NCBI RefSeq assembly: GCF_004795035.1
Contig: NZ_SSBK01000004.1
Location: forward strand, 248,001-312,000
Reading direction: 5' to 3'
DNA from: Streptomyces sp. A0958
GTDB lineage: Bacteria; Actinomycetota; Actinomycetes; Streptomycetales; Streptomycetaceae
DNA: 64,000 bases
Shown: one piece after another, positions 21,986-30,724 of the stretch
Layout: each line of letters starts with the position of its first letter
Numbering within the stretch: position 1 is the stretch's first letter
The notes under the pieces: generated by a model
What the model was told of the DNA's origin: nothing
Database searches by the model: none
What the model saw: only the letters and a program-made list of their open reading frames with translations
Translations under genes and position numbers: made by a program

Positions 21986-23370
21986 CGGCCACAGCCCCTG
22001 CGTCCCCTTCTCTTCGGCCACGGGTCGCGCTCGTGGCCTCGGTGGCGGGCGCCATGATCGTGGCGCTGGACGGCACGGTGCTGCTCGTCGCGCAACCGGA
22101 TCTGCAACGCGACCTCGGGGCGGACGTGACCCACGTCCAGTGGACCAGCACCGGCTACCTGCTCGCGGTCGCCGCCTTCCTCGTCATCGCCGGGCGGCTG
22201 GGCGACCGGTACGGGCACAAGCGGCTGCTGTGCATCGGCGTGCTCGGCTTCGGCGCGGCCTCGGCGGGCATCGCCCTCGCACCGGGCGTCGGCTGGGTGA
22301 TCGGCCTGCGCACCGCACAGGGCGTGTTCGGGGCACTCCTGCAACCGGCGACGCTCGCCCTGCTGAGACTGGTGTACCCGGCCGACCGGCTCGGCGCGGC
22401 GGTCGCCGTCCGCACCAGCGCGATCGGGGCGGCCGCGGGGGCGGGCCCGGTGCTCGGGGGAGCGCTCGTCGCGCACTGGGGCTGGCGCGCCGTGTTCCTG
22501 ATCAACATCCCGGCCGCCGTCGCCATCGCCGCGCTCACCCTCGCCGTACGGACACCGGCGTCCCCGCGCACCCCGTTCCGGCGGTACGACCTGGTCGCCG
22601 GCGCCCTGCTCGCCGTCCTGGTCCACACCCTGGCCGGCATCCCGGACCACGGGTGGACGGGCGCCCGGACGCGGCTCGGGCTGGTGCTGAGCGTGGTGTT
22701 CGCGGCGGGGCTCGTCGCGCACGAACGCCGCAGCGCGCAGCCGGTCGTGCCAGCGGTGGTGACGCGCTCGGTGCCCGTGATGGCGTCGATGGCGCTCCTG
22801 CTCGTCACCTCGGGCGCAATGTTCGGCGCGCTGTTCGTCGCCACGTTCTTCCTGCAGGAGGGCCTGGGTCTCGGTCCGCTCACCACCGGTCTGCGCGTCC
22901 TCCCGCTGACCGTGCTCATGATCATCGGAGCGCCGGCCGCCGCGGCCGGGGTCCGCAGATTCGGGCCGCGCCGCACCGCCGTCGTGGGCCAGGTGGGCGT
23001 CGTCCTCGCCATAGCCGGCCTCTCGCGGCTGTCCCCGGCCGGTTCCTGGCAGGAGACCGGCGTCCTCTTCGCGGTGCTGGGCGCCGGATTCGCCACCGTG
23101 ATGGTCACCGCCACCGGCACCGTCGTCGGTGACGCGCCACCCGGTCACGCCGGAGTCGTGGGTGGACTCAAACAGACGGCCATGAACGTGGGCCCGACCC
23201 TCGGGATCGCCGTCGCCGCCGGTCTGATGCCCCTCACCTCGCCCGCCGTTACCGCCTCGGCGGGGTCGGCCCCGGCCGTGTCGGGCCCCGCCATGGACCA
23301 GGCCCTGCCGGCGGTGGCGGCCCTCGCAGCGCTCGGCCTGGTCCCGGCGTGGGTGCTGCCCCGCCGGTGA
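21982..23370 (+). CDS. MFS drug exporter, 14-helix DHA2 type
   Basis: 462 residues from ATG 21982, overlapping the repressor stop by ATGA. DHA2 features: MIVALDGTVLLVAQPDLQRDL (motif D1-like, with Leu in place of Asn), ADVTHVQWTSTGYLLAVAAFLVIAGRLGDRYGHKR (motif A), then motif C (GAAAGAGPVLGGALVAHWGWRAVFLINIP). Hydrophobic segments predict about 12-14 spans. The family extrudes drugs with proton exchange. The C-terminal third is poorly conserved. The gene is last in its operon. Confidence 0.9.
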   Translation: MTATAPASPSLRPRVALVASVAGAMIVALDGTVLLVAQPDLQRDLGADVTHVQWTSTGYLLAVAAFLVIAGRLGDRYGHKRLLCIGVLGFGAASAGIALAPGVGWVIGLRTAQGVFGALLQPATLALLRLVYPADRLGAAVAVRTSAIGAAAGAGPVLGGALVAHWGWRAVFLINIPAAVAIAALTLAVRTPASPRTPFRRYDLVAGALLAVLVHTLAGIPDHGWTGARTRLGLVLSVVFAAGLVAHERRSAQPVVPAVVTRSVPVMASMALLLVTSGAMFGALFVATFFLQEGLGLGPLTTGLRVLPLTVLMIIGAPAAAAGVRRFGPRRTAVVGQVGVVLAIAGLSRLSPAGSWQETGVLFAVLGAGFATVMVTATGTVVGDAPPGHAGVVGGLKQTAMNVGPTLGIAVAAGLMPLTSPAVTASAGSAPAVSGPAMDQALPAVAALAALGLVPAWVLPRR

Positions 23371-23568
23371 CGTCGCCCGAACGCGCGGTGTCCGGGCAGG
23401 GCGGCGGACCTGCCGGGCCCGGCCCGTACCCCGCCCGGCCGGCGCATGCGTGGGGCGGGTACCGCGCGGCGGCGCCCGCCCCACGCGGCGAAGCCGCTCG
23501 CGTCGTCGCCGGTGACGTGCGCCAGTACGCTGCGAGAAGATCGCGGCCCGTGGACGAGGAGCAGACCG

Positions 23569-24690
23569 ATGGACCTCCGCTTGAGGACGATCAGCCGGGA
23601 CGAGCACATGGCGTACATCGACGGCCTGCCGTCGGCGAGCCATATGCAGGTGCCGTCCTGGGGCGGAGTAAAACCCGACTGGCGGGCGGAGAGCCTCGGC
23701 TGGGTCGACGGCGAGGACCGGATCACCGGCGTGGCCCACGTGCTCTACCGGCCGCTGCCGAAGCTCAAGCGCTACCTCGCCTATCTGCCCGAGGGCCCGG
23801 TCATCGACTGGTACGACGACGACCTCGACCGGTGGCTGAAACCGCTGCTGGGCCACCTCAAGGAGCAGGGCGCGTTCACCGTGAAGATGGGGCCGCCCGT
23901 CGTCGCCCGGCGCTGGGACGCGGCCACGGTGAAGGACGCGATCGCCGACCCCCGGGCCCGCCGGCTGGGCGAGGTCGAACCCACGACGCAGGACCCCCGT
24001 GCCTTCGCGCTCATGGACCGCCTGCGCTCCCTGGGCTGGCAGCAGTCCGGCGGCCACAGCGAGGAGGGCTTCGCCGCCGGTCAGCCGCGCTACGTCTTCC
24101 AGCTCTCCCTCGCCGACCGCTCCCTGGATGACATCCAGCGCGGCTTCAACCAGCTGTGGCGCCGCAACGTCAGGAAGGCCGAGAAGGCCGGGGTCAAGGT
24201 CGTCCAGGGCGACTACGCCGACCTGGACACCTTCTACGCGCTCTACACCGAGACCGCCGCCCGGGACCGGTTCATCCCGCGCCCCCTGGCGTACTTCCAG
24301 CGCATGTGGAAGGCCCTGACCGCCGAGAACCCCGACCGCATGCGGCTCTACCTCGCCGAGCACGACGGGGAGGTGCTGGCCGCCGCCACCATGCTCACCG
24401 TGGGGCAGCACGTCTGGTACTCCTACGGTGCCTCCACCAGCCGCAAGCGCGAGGTCCAGCCCAACAACGCCATCCAGTGGCAGATGATCCGCGACGCCCA
24501 CGCCATGGGCGCGCGCGTCTACGACTTCCGCGGCACGACCGACACGCTGGACGAGAGCAACCACCTGCTCGGTCTGCTCCGCTTCAAGGTCGGCACCGGC
24601 GGGGAGGCGGCCGAGTACGTGGGCGAGTGGGACCGCCCGCTCAACAAGGTCCTGCACAAGGCGTTCAACCTCTACATGGCACGGCGTTGA
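23569..24690 (+). CDS. FemAB/FemX-like peptidoglycan bridge aminoacyltransferase
   Basis: 373 residues from ATG 23569. The paired acyltransferase fold is visible as SHMQVPSWGGVK near residue 25 and, at the other end, GARVYDFRGTTDTLDESNHLLGLLRFKVGTGG and AEYVGEWDRPLN. A helical coiled arm is suggested at RNVRKAEKAGVKV. Enzymes of this type transfer an amino acid from aminoacyl-tRNA to the peptidoglycan stem in Streptomyces (FemX with Gly) or make wall-modifying variants. It is isolated here. A resistance role is possible but not shown. Confidence 0.9.
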   Translation: MDLRLRTISRDEHMAYIDGLPSASHMQVPSWGGVKPDWRAESLGWVDGEDRITGVAHVLYRPLPKLKRYLAYLPEGPVIDWYDDDLDRWLKPLLGHLKEQGAFTVKMGPPVVARRWDAATVKDAIADPRARRLGEVEPTTQDPRAFALMDRLRSLGWQQSGGHSEEGFAAGQPRYVFQLSLADRSLDDIQRGFNQLWRRNVRKAEKAGVKVVQGDYADLDTFYALYTETAARDRFIPRPLAYFQRMWKALTAENPDRMRLYLAEHDGEVLAAATMLTVGQHVWYSYGASTSRKREVQPNNAIQWQMIRDAHAMGARVYDFRGTTDTLDESNHLLGLLRFKVGTGGEAAEYVGEWDRPLNKVLHKAFNLYMARR

Positions 24691-24892
24691 GCCCCGGGCC
24701 GTGGCGCAGCCGGTGACCCCGGAGGCGACGCGGCCGGGCCTCCGGCACGGCGACGTCCCGGTCAACGAGGCGTACCTCATCGGTGGCGGCCCATGACGCA
24801 CACCACGGGCCGAACGTGCCCTGCGTCATACGGGCCCCGCGTGGCTGCGCAGTAGTCTGCACGGCGATCCAGCACCCCGAGGGGACGCCCCG

Positions 24893-25420
24893 ATGCCCGC
24901 AGACCTTGCCCCGCTCATCTCCGCCACCACCCAGTGGCTGACCCGCGCGTTCCCCGCAGGCGGCGGCGCGCTCACCGCCGCCCTGGCCGAGGCGCAGGCC
25001 CGCCAGGCCGTCACCGTCGCCGCGTGGCTGCGCTACCCCACGGACCTGGACGCCGCCCTGGTGGCGCTGGTCGGCCCCGGCGGCTCGGCACGCCTCGACG
25101 CGGTCACCGGGGCCCACGGCCACGAGGCGACCGAACCGCAGGACCTGGCCTGGCGGAGCTGGGTGGACGAGGTCGTCGCCAGCTGGGCCGCCCACCTGCT
25201 CACCGCGCCCGACGCGGCCAGGGAAGCGGTGAAGGCCCTCGAAACGGGCGAGCACACCTGCCCCGGCCCCGCGGAGTTCCGCCGTCTGACCGAGCCGAGC
25301 GCCCACGACCTGGCGGCCACGGCACTGCTGCGCCACCCCGATCTGCTGGAGCCGATAGCCCGCCTCCACCACGCCGGACTGCTCGATCGCCTGCGCCTCG
25401 GCCCGGCCCGCGCCCGCTGA
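24893..25420 (+). CDS. Uncharacterised 175-residue protein
   Basis: ATG 24893, with GAGGGGA at about 24879. The sequence is Ala/Leu-rich, mostly helical and without a signal peptide or membrane span; blocks such as AVTVAAWLRYPTDLDAALVALVG and GPAEFRRLTEPSAHDLAATALL give no family that I recognise. It is followed by a convergent hemerythrin gene. Codon use matches neighbours, so it is a real gene. Confidence 0.7.
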   Translation: MPADLAPLISATTQWLTRAFPAGGGALTAALAEAQARQAVTVAAWLRYPTDLDAALVALVGPGGSARLDAVTGAHGHEATEPQDLAWRSWVDEVVASWAAHLLTAPDAAREAVKALETGEHTCPGPAEFRRLTEPSAHDLAATALLRHPDLLEPIARLHHAGLLDRLRLGPARAR

Positions 25421-25444
25421 CCGCCGGGAGCGGTGAGCGGGAGG

Positions 25445-26005
25445 TCAGCTCTTGCCGCGGCCGCTCAGAAGGTCGCGGGCCCGGTCGACCAGTCCGGCAC
25501 CGGGGCCGAGGATCTTGTTGCCGGGCGGGGTGTCGGGGGTGGAGGGGTGCGGACGGGTCGGGGCGGTCTTCTTCGCCGCACGGACCTTTTCCCCCAGCTC
25601 GTCCAGGGTCTCGGGGGAGCAGGCTGCCGCGAGCAACGGGAACAGCCGGCCCTCCTCGTCGCGCACGTGCTCGCTGACCTCGAGCTTCAGCTTCGCCACC
25701 AGGTGGTCGAACTGCGGGTCGTCCGCCGGCAGACCCTCCAGCTCCTTGAGGTGCTGCTCCACCTCCGCGTGGTCGGACAGTTCCTTGTCCGCCATGTCGT
25801 CCCCGTCGTCCACGAACCTGCGCACGGCCGGGTAGAGGTGCATCTCCTCCGCCACGGAGTGGCGGACCAGCTCGATGGTCAGCTCGTCGGCCAGCTTCCT
25901 GCGCCGCTCGTCACCGACCGGCTGGGCCTCGATCTTCGCGAACAGTTCGTCGACCTCGCGGTGGTCGGTGGTGAGTTCCGCGATCACGTTTCCGCCGTGT
26001 CCCAT
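25445..26005 (-). CDS. Hemerythrin-domain protein
   Basis: 186 residues from ATG 26005. The HHE cation-binding helices have the iron ligands in order: LTTDHREVDELF, LVRHSVAEEMHLYPAV, LSDHAEVEQHL and VSEHVRDEEGRLFPLL. A Pro-rich, disordered C-terminus follows. Such proteins bind a di-iron site and respond to oxygen, NO or redox stress. A SigB-type promoter lies 75 nt upstream. Confidence 0.92.
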   Translation of the reverse strand: MGHGGNVIAELTTDHREVDELFAKIEAQPVGDERRRKLADELTIELVRHSVAEEMHLYPAVRRFVDDGDDMADKELSDHAEVEQHLKELEGLPADDPQFDHLVAKLKLEVSEHVRDEEGRLFPLLAAACSPETLDELGEKVRAAKKTAPTRPHPSTPDTPPGNKILGPGAGLVDRARDLLSGRGKS

Positions 26006-26079
26006 CAGAGAAAACCCTCTCCGCCTGTGTGGTGTCCGTTGTGTGGTGCGAGCCGAAGTCAGCCCACCGTTCCACAGGG

Positions 26080-26104
26080 GTACCCCCGAACCCCTCCAAA
26101 ACAC
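26080..26104 (-). promoter_or_regulatory. SigB-type promoter of the hemerythrin gene
   Basis: On the minus strand GTGT (26101-26104) and GGGTAC (26080-26085) are 15 bp apart, matching GNNT-N14-16-GGGTAY. It lies 75 nt before the start codon. Confidence 0.45.
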
Positions 26105-26206
26105 GGAGCCACGCCTCACGCTGGGCAGCCTGGCGTAACCGCACCCGCCCAGGTCACATCTCCCCGCGTACGTGAGAAAACCGACGCAACGGGTACACAG
26201 CACCCC

Positions 26207-27010
26207 ATGGCTCACATCAAACCCCTGGCAGTCGTCACCGGCGCTTCGAGCGGGATCGGCTTCGAACTGGCACGCCAGCTGGCCGAGCGCGGCTTCGACC
26301 TCGTCGTCAACGCCGAGGACCACGACCGTCTGCGCGACGCGGCCCAGCGGCTGCGCGAGGCGGGCGCCCAGGTCGAGGCCGTCCAGGCGGACCTGCGCGG
26401 CTACGAGGAAGCCGAACGGTTCTACGCGGCGGTCGCGGCGACCCGGCGGCCGGTCGCCGTGGCGGCGCTGAACGCGGGCGTCGGCCGGGGCGGGGCGTTC
26501 CTCGACACCGATCTGGCCGACGAACTGGAGATCGTCGACCTCAACGTGCGGGCCACCGTGCACCTGGCCAAACGGGTGCTGCGCGACATGGCCTCGCTCG
26601 ACGCGGGCTACCTGCTCCTCACCTCCTCCATCGCCTCGACCATGCCCGGTTCCTTCCAGGCGGTGTACAACGCGTCCAAGTCCTTCCTGCAGTCCTTCGC
26701 GCAGGCCCTGCACAACGAGCTCAAGGACACCGGGATCTCGGTCACCGCCCTGATGCCGGGCCCCACGGAGACGGACTTCTTCCACCGTGCGGACATGGAC
26801 GACACGAAGATCGGCCGGCAGCCCAAGGACGATCCGGAGGATGTGGCCAGGCAGGGCCTGGACGCGCTCTTCGCGGGCCGGGACAAGGTCGTCGCCGGAT
26901 CGGTCAAGACGAAGCTCCAGGAGCTGGCCAACAAGGTCCTCCCGGACACCGCCAAGTCCGAGGCCCACCGCAAGATGGCGGAACCGGGCTCCGGCGAGGA
27001 CAGCCCTTAG
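26207..27010 (+). CDS. Short-chain dehydrogenase/reductase
   Basis: 267 residues from ATG 26207. The classical SDR layout is complete: cofactor motif TGASSGIG (residues 12-19), NAG (ALNAGVG), catalytic Ser in LLTSSIAST, and Y-x(3)-K as YNASKSF. The C-terminal half (MPGPTETDFFHRADM) is the usual substrate loop. Arg/Asp usage after the second strand does not settle NAD versus NADP. It is divergent from hemerythrin, and the next gene is a convergent TetR. Confidence 0.93.
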   Translation: MAHIKPLAVVTGASSGIGFELARQLAERGFDLVVNAEDHDRLRDAAQRLREAGAQVEAVQADLRGYEEAERFYAAVAATRRPVAVAALNAGVGRGGAFLDTDLADELEIVDLNVRATVHLAKRVLRDMASLDAGYLLLTSSIASTMPGSFQAVYNASKSFLQSFAQALHNELKDTGISVTALMPGPTETDFFHRADMDDTKIGRQPKDDPEDVARQGLDALFAGRDKVVAGSVKTKLQELANKVLPDTAKSEAHRKMAEPGSGEDSP

Positions 27011-27038
27011 GGACGCGGGGCGGCGCCTGTGCGGTGGA

Positions 27039-27620
27039 TCAGTGCCGGGCTTCGGCGTCCGCGGCCACGGCTTGCCTCAGTTCCGTGGTGACGGTCCGGA
27101 GACAGGACGGGAAATCGCTCTGTCCCCGGGCGTCGATCCACCGGCCGAACGCGCCCTGGAAGGCGACCGTGGCGATCCGGGCCACCAGCTCGGCCCTGTC
27201 GGCTTGTACGCCGCGCCGGACCAACGCGTCGCGGATGGCCGTGGTGACGGAGGCGATCTTGGTGCGCTCGCGTTCCTGGAGCTCCGTGCTGCTGTCGATC
27301 AGGGCGCGGCGTTCCGCCGAGTGATCGACGTGGGCGGTGAGCTGGGAGCCGACCCGGGAAAGGGCGTCGAGGGCCGCGGACAGCGGGGGGGCCGCCTCGT
27401 CGGCGTCGAGCAGCGCATCCGATACCGCGACGGGCAGCCGTTCGGAGCCTGCGAACAGGACCTCACGCTTGTCGGGGAAGTAGCGGAAGTACGACCGCCG
27501 GGTGATCCCGGCGCGCTCGGCGATCTGGGTCACCGTCACGCCGTCGTAACCGTGCTCCTGGAAGAGCTCCAGCGCGGCCTTCGTGAGGCGCTCCTGCGTA
27601 CCCGGGTCCCATCTCGCCAT
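27039..27620 (-). CDS. TetR-family regulator
   Basis: 193 residues from ATG 27620. The HTH is ALELFQEHGYDGVTVTQIAERAGITRRSYFRYFPDKREVLF. The C-terminal region (VARIATVAFQGAFGRWID) is the ligand-binding domain. It is divergent from the saccharopine-dehydrogenase-like gene, with a palindromic operator between them, so it most likely represses that gene and itself. Confidence 0.92.
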   Translation of the reverse strand: MARWDPGTQERLTKAALELFQEHGYDGVTVTQIAERAGITRRSYFRYFPDKREVLFAGSERLPVAVSDALLDADEAAPPLSAALDALSRVGSQLTAHVDHSAERRALIDSSTELQERERTKIASVTTAIRDALVRRGVQADRAELVARIATVAFQGAFGRWIDARGQSDFPSCLRTVTTELRQAVAADAEARH

Positions 27621-27638
27621 GGCTCGACCTTAGCAAGC

Positions 27639-27691
27639 GATGTCTCACCGTGTCATCGGTGCTAGCCTGAGTGATGACACAGTGAGACATC
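27639..27691. promoter_or_regulatory. Inverted-repeat operator in the tetR / dehydrogenase intergenic gap
   Basis: Two 19-bp arms (27639-27657 and 27673-27691), identical apart from one position, are separated by 15 bp. Each arm holds GATGTCTCAC-type and GTGTCATC-type half-sites. It is the natural operator of the divergent TetR protein. Confidence 0.8.
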
Positions 27692-27739
27692 ATGGTCGGC
27701 TCGGGACGCATGCCGCCCGGACCGAAGGAAGGAGTCCCC

Positions 27740-28825
27740 ATGAAGCCGGACACTCGGAGCGACGAGGTGTGGATTCTGGGAGCCACGGGCCGGATCGGCC
27801 GCGCGGTCGCCGCCCGCCTGGTGGCCGCGGGAGTCGATCCGGTCCTGGTCGGGCGGGACCGTGAGCGCCTGCGCGAAGCCGCGGCGGCCCTCGGCCGGGA
27901 CGGCGGACCGAGGATCGTCCAGGCCGATACGGCGGAGCGCATCGGCGACCGGATCGGCGAGGAGCGGCCCGGGGTGGTCGTCAACACGATCGGCGACTAC
28001 GCCGCGACGGCCGCCTCGATCGCCCGCGCCTGCATGCCGGGAGGCCACTACCTGGACCTCGCCGCCGACCTGGCCGCCGTCCCCCGGCTGCTCGGCCTGC
28101 ACCAGGACGCGACGGTCGCGGGCAGCACGCTGGTGACCGGCGCGGGCTTCGGCGTCCTGGCGACCGAGGCCGTGGTGGTGAAACTGTGCGAGGACCGGCC
28201 CGCCCCGCGCGAGGTGCGCGTCGACGCGCTCGCTTCGGTGGCCATGGAAGCCGGGGTCGTCGGTGCCGCCTTCGCGACCACCTCCGTCGATGTGCTGACC
28301 ACCGGCGGGCGCCGCTACCGTGAGGGCCGGCTGGTCAGGACCCGGCTCGGCGCCGGCCCGGTCACGCTCACCCTTCCGGACGGACAGACGGTGAAGTCCG
28401 CCGGCGTTCCCTCGGGCGAGCTGCTGGCCGCCCAGCGGGCCAGCGGGGCGCCTTCGGTCACCGTGACCTCCGCCCTCGCCCCCACCTCTCCCGCCGTGCG
28501 GGGCGCGCTTCCCGTGCTCGGGGCCCTCCTGTCCATCCCCGCCCTGCGGCGTCTCGCCGTCGCCCGGATGGCCGGGATGCGGATGAAGGCCGCCCCGATG
28601 CCCCGGCGGCACTCCTGGGGACACGCCGTCGTCACCTGGCCCGACGGCACCAGCCGTGAAGGCTGGCTGCGCGCCGGTGACGGCATGGACTACACGGCCG
28701 ATGTCGCCGTCGAGATCGCCGTGCGGCTGGCACGGGGTGAGGGCCGGCCCGGTGCCTACACGCCGGCCGCCGCGTTCGGCCCGGACCTCGCCACCGCGGC
28801 CGGCGGCGACTTCATCCTCGACTGA
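27740..28825 (+). CDS. Saccharopine-dehydrogenase-like NAD(P)-binding protein
   Basis: 361 residues from ATG 27740, with AAGGAAGGAG upstream. The Rossmann motif is ILGATGRIGRAVAARLVAAG (residues 12-31) and the next strand ends LVGRDR, consistent with NADP. GDYAATAASIARACMPGGHYLDLAADL is typical of the saccharopine-dehydrogenase-like family. The reaction is unknown. It is probably induced when the divergent TetR releases the operator. Confidence 0.82.
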   Translation: MKPDTRSDEVWILGATGRIGRAVAARLVAAGVDPVLVGRDRERLREAAAALGRDGGPRIVQADTAERIGDRIGEERPGVVVNTIGDYAATAASIARACMPGGHYLDLAADLAAVPRLLGLHQDATVAGSTLVTGAGFGVLATEAVVVKLCEDRPAPREVRVDALASVAMEAGVVGAAFATTSVDVLTTGGRRYREGRLVRTRLGAGPVTLTLPDGQTVKSAGVPSGELLAAQRASGAPSVTVTSALAPTSPAVRGALPVLGALLSIPALRRLAVARMAGMRMKAAPMPRRHSWGHAVVTWPDGTSREGWLRAGDGMDYTADVAVEIAVRLARGEGRPGAYTPAAAFGPDLATAAGGDFILD

Positions 28826-28899
28826 AGCTCCAGCCAAGGGTGAGGCTGAGGTAGAGGGGGAGGTCCCTCGCGGGCGTCCGGCCGTCCGGCCGGCGCCGT

Positions 28900-28922
28900 G
28901 GGCCGGGCTGCGTGCCCGGCCC
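28900..28922 (+). terminator. Hairpin after the dehydrogenase gene
   Basis: A 9-bp stem (28900-28908 with 28914-28922) with a 5-nt loop is followed by CTTGTTCTCTTGT, between two convergent genes. Confidence 0.6.
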
Positions 28923-28936
28923 CTTGTTCTCTTGTC

Positions 28937-29551
28937 TCAGCCCTCAACGCCTTGCAGGCCGCCGAGCGGCCACGCCTCGATATCGCGGTAACGGATCTGC
29001 CCCTGGCCGCGCCCCGCGTTGCTGCCGACCAGGTGCAGTCGCTCGGCGGGCCAGGCGTGGCCGCGGAACCCGTCGAGCCGCGCGGCGATCTCCGCGGCCG
29101 ATGTGTGGTCGCCCCGGCGGACCCGGGCCAGGGTCAGGTGGGGGCGCAGCGGCCGGTCCTCCAGGGGGACGCCGCAGTCCTTGACCACGGTTCTGACGTC
29201 GGCGGCGAGCAGATGCAACGCGTCGAGGTCTCCGGCGATCCCGCTCCACGCCACCCGCTCGTCGAACGTCCCGCCGCCGTGCAGCGACAGGCGGGGAGGG
29301 CGGTGGGACGCCGCGAGGTCCGCGAGCGGCGGGCGGAGCAAGGGAACGGTCCCCGTCGCAAGTTCGCCCAGGAACGCCAGGGTGATGTGCCAGTCCTCGA
29401 CGCGGTTCCACCGCACGTGGGGGTGCGTGTCGTACGCGGGGCGCAATTCCTGGGTGAGCTCTTCCTTCGCCGTGTCGGGCGGGGCGAGGGCGATGAACAC
29501 GCGAACGGTCGCGGGCGGGTTCTGTTCGTTCACACGGCATTCGTATCGCAC
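28937..29551 (-). CDS. thpR: RNA 2',3'-cyclic phosphodiesterase (2H family)
   Basis: 204 residues from ATG 29551; GTG 29530 is another possible start. Both catalytic HxTx motifs are present: HITLAFLG and HLTLARV, in the arrangement of the 2'-5' RNA ligase/ThpR family. The enzyme hydrolyses 2',3'-cyclic phosphates on RNA ends. It is isolated on the minus strand, upstream of the long gap before the biosynthetic genes. Confidence 0.9.
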   Translation of the reverse strand: MRYECRVNEQNPPATVRVFIALAPPDTAKEELTQELRPAYDTHPHVRWNRVEDWHITLAFLGELATGTVPLLRPPLADLAASHRPPRLSLHGGGTFDERVAWSGIAGDLDALHLLAADVRTVVKDCGVPLEDRPLRPHLTLARVRRGDHTSAAEIAARLDGFRGHAWPAERLHLVGSNAGRGQGQIRYRDIEAWPLGGLQGVEG

Positions 29552-30105
29552 GCGCGCCGGGCCGCCTCCGCCGGCCAGACGGCAACAACCAAGGCGATGT
29601 TACGCACGGTGATGAAGATGGCCATGGATTCGAGGCGGGGCGCGCACCCGGCGCACGGGAGCGCGATGCGATCGGCGCGCGCCCAAGGGCGTGGGGGCGT
29701 ACGCCGGCGGTTATCCGGATTTACGCGGGTCGTATTCAGCGAAACGTGAACAATCGGGACACGGCGTGGCTGGATATTTCCGCAGAAGCGGACCTGGCAT
29801 ATGTCCCGGGCCGGCCTTCGTGCATGTCGCAGCCGTGCGGGCCCGTAAGTAATGGGCTGAATTTGTCTCTTTGGCCGTCGAGGGTCCTCTATGGTGATTG
29901 GCGTGAACGGGCGAAGCCGGGAAGCCCGGTTCGACCATCGGCGTGACGCCGGTATCCCGAGACGTAACGTATCTCCGCCCACGTGGCCGAGGTCGTGGCG
30001 GAAGGGGTGGGCGGCTCGGCGGTGGACTGCGGTAAATCCGTGCGGCGGGCCCGTATCTGTCTGAAGAACATGTCGTGGCATGTGTGAAACAAGTGGGGGA
30101 CGGTC
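29552..30105. other. 554-bp gap upstream of the peptide synthetase genes
   Basis: Relatively A/T-rich for this genome, with short stretches such as TAATGGGCTGAATTTGTCTCTTTGG around 29850-29873. No gene with a ribosome site and normal codon use was found. It must contain the promoter of the MbtH gene and the synthetases, but no certain -35/-10 pair could be assigned. Confidence 0.55.
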
Positions 30106-30324
30106 GTGGCCAATCCTTTCGATGACGAGTCGGGGCGGTTCGTGACGCTGGTGAATGGCGAGGGTCAGTACTCGCTGTGGCCCGCGCACATCGAGATCCC
30201 GGGCGGCTGGAGCGTCGGCGGCCCGGAAGGATCGCGGCAGGAGTGTCTCGACGCGATCGAGGCCGCGTGGACCGACATGCGGCCCGCCGGCCTGGTGCGG
30301 GCCATGGAGGTCGACGCCGGGTAG
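30106..30324 (+). CDS. MbtH-like protein
   Basis: 72 residues from GTG 30106, behind GGGGGAC. The whole family signature is present: NPFDDESGRFVTLVNGEGQYSLWP, PGGWSVGGPEGSRQECLDAIEAAWTDMRPAGL with the three invariant Trp. MbtH proteins bind adenylation domains and are needed for their activity or solubility. It lies 400 bp before the first synthetase on the same strand. Confidence 0.97.
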   Translation: MANPFDDESGRFVTLVNGEGQYSLWPAHIEIPGGWSVGGPEGSRQECLDAIEAAWTDMRPAGLVRAMEVDAG

Positions 30325-30724
30325 GGCGGGCTCAGGGGCTGTCGAGGGTCCGCAGACCACCCGGCCCGGGTCGGTCTCGCTACTCTCGCCTGATCCGATC
30401 GATAGTGCTCTCATCCGAGCAGAATCGATCAGGCGGGAGTAGTGATCGGTCGCACCTCGACCGAAAATGTTCACGCCGCCTTCATGCGGCTTTATCGAAT
30501 CATTGATGGACTGCCCAAGGGCATGTCCGCAATGCGCGAAGACAGTGGAGTTCCCTTCCGAACACCGGAACCGGTAGGTGCTCCGTCGGCGCCCGATGCC
30601 ATGGGCGGCGATGTCTCTCTTCGCTTTCACCCGCCCGTTGTCGGCGAAGGACGCCACACCGGCATGGTCGGCTTCGTCCTGCCCTCTTCCCCCCCGAAAA
30701 CTCTCCCCAAAGGTGTGTCCCGGC
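30325..30724. other. 400-bp gap between mbtH and the first synthetase
   Basis: The frame that continues into the synthetase has an ATG at 30578, but the sequence before 30725 is unlike coding sequence of the family and lacks a ribosome site. The gap holds the 30380-30442 inverted repeat. A separate promoter or attenuator for the 22-kb synthetase transcript may lie here. Confidence 0.5.
30380..30442. repeat. 16-bp inverted repeat upstream of the first synthetase
   Basis: Arms 30380-30395 and 30427-30442 are complementary at 15 of 16 positions and enclose 31 nt containing nested GATCGAT and ATCGATC motifs. It could be a regulator site or a hairpin acting in the transcript leader. Confidence 0.6.

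Noticed and set aside
29746..29946. A 66-residue open frame in the gap before mbtH
   Set aside because: No ribosome site, codon use unlike the neighbours, and no recognisable motif; the gap is better read as promoter sequence.
30578..30724. An ATG at 30578 as the start of the first synthetase
   Set aside because: The added 49 residues lack condensation-domain character and there is no ribosome site; ATG 30725 has AAAGGTG at normal distance.
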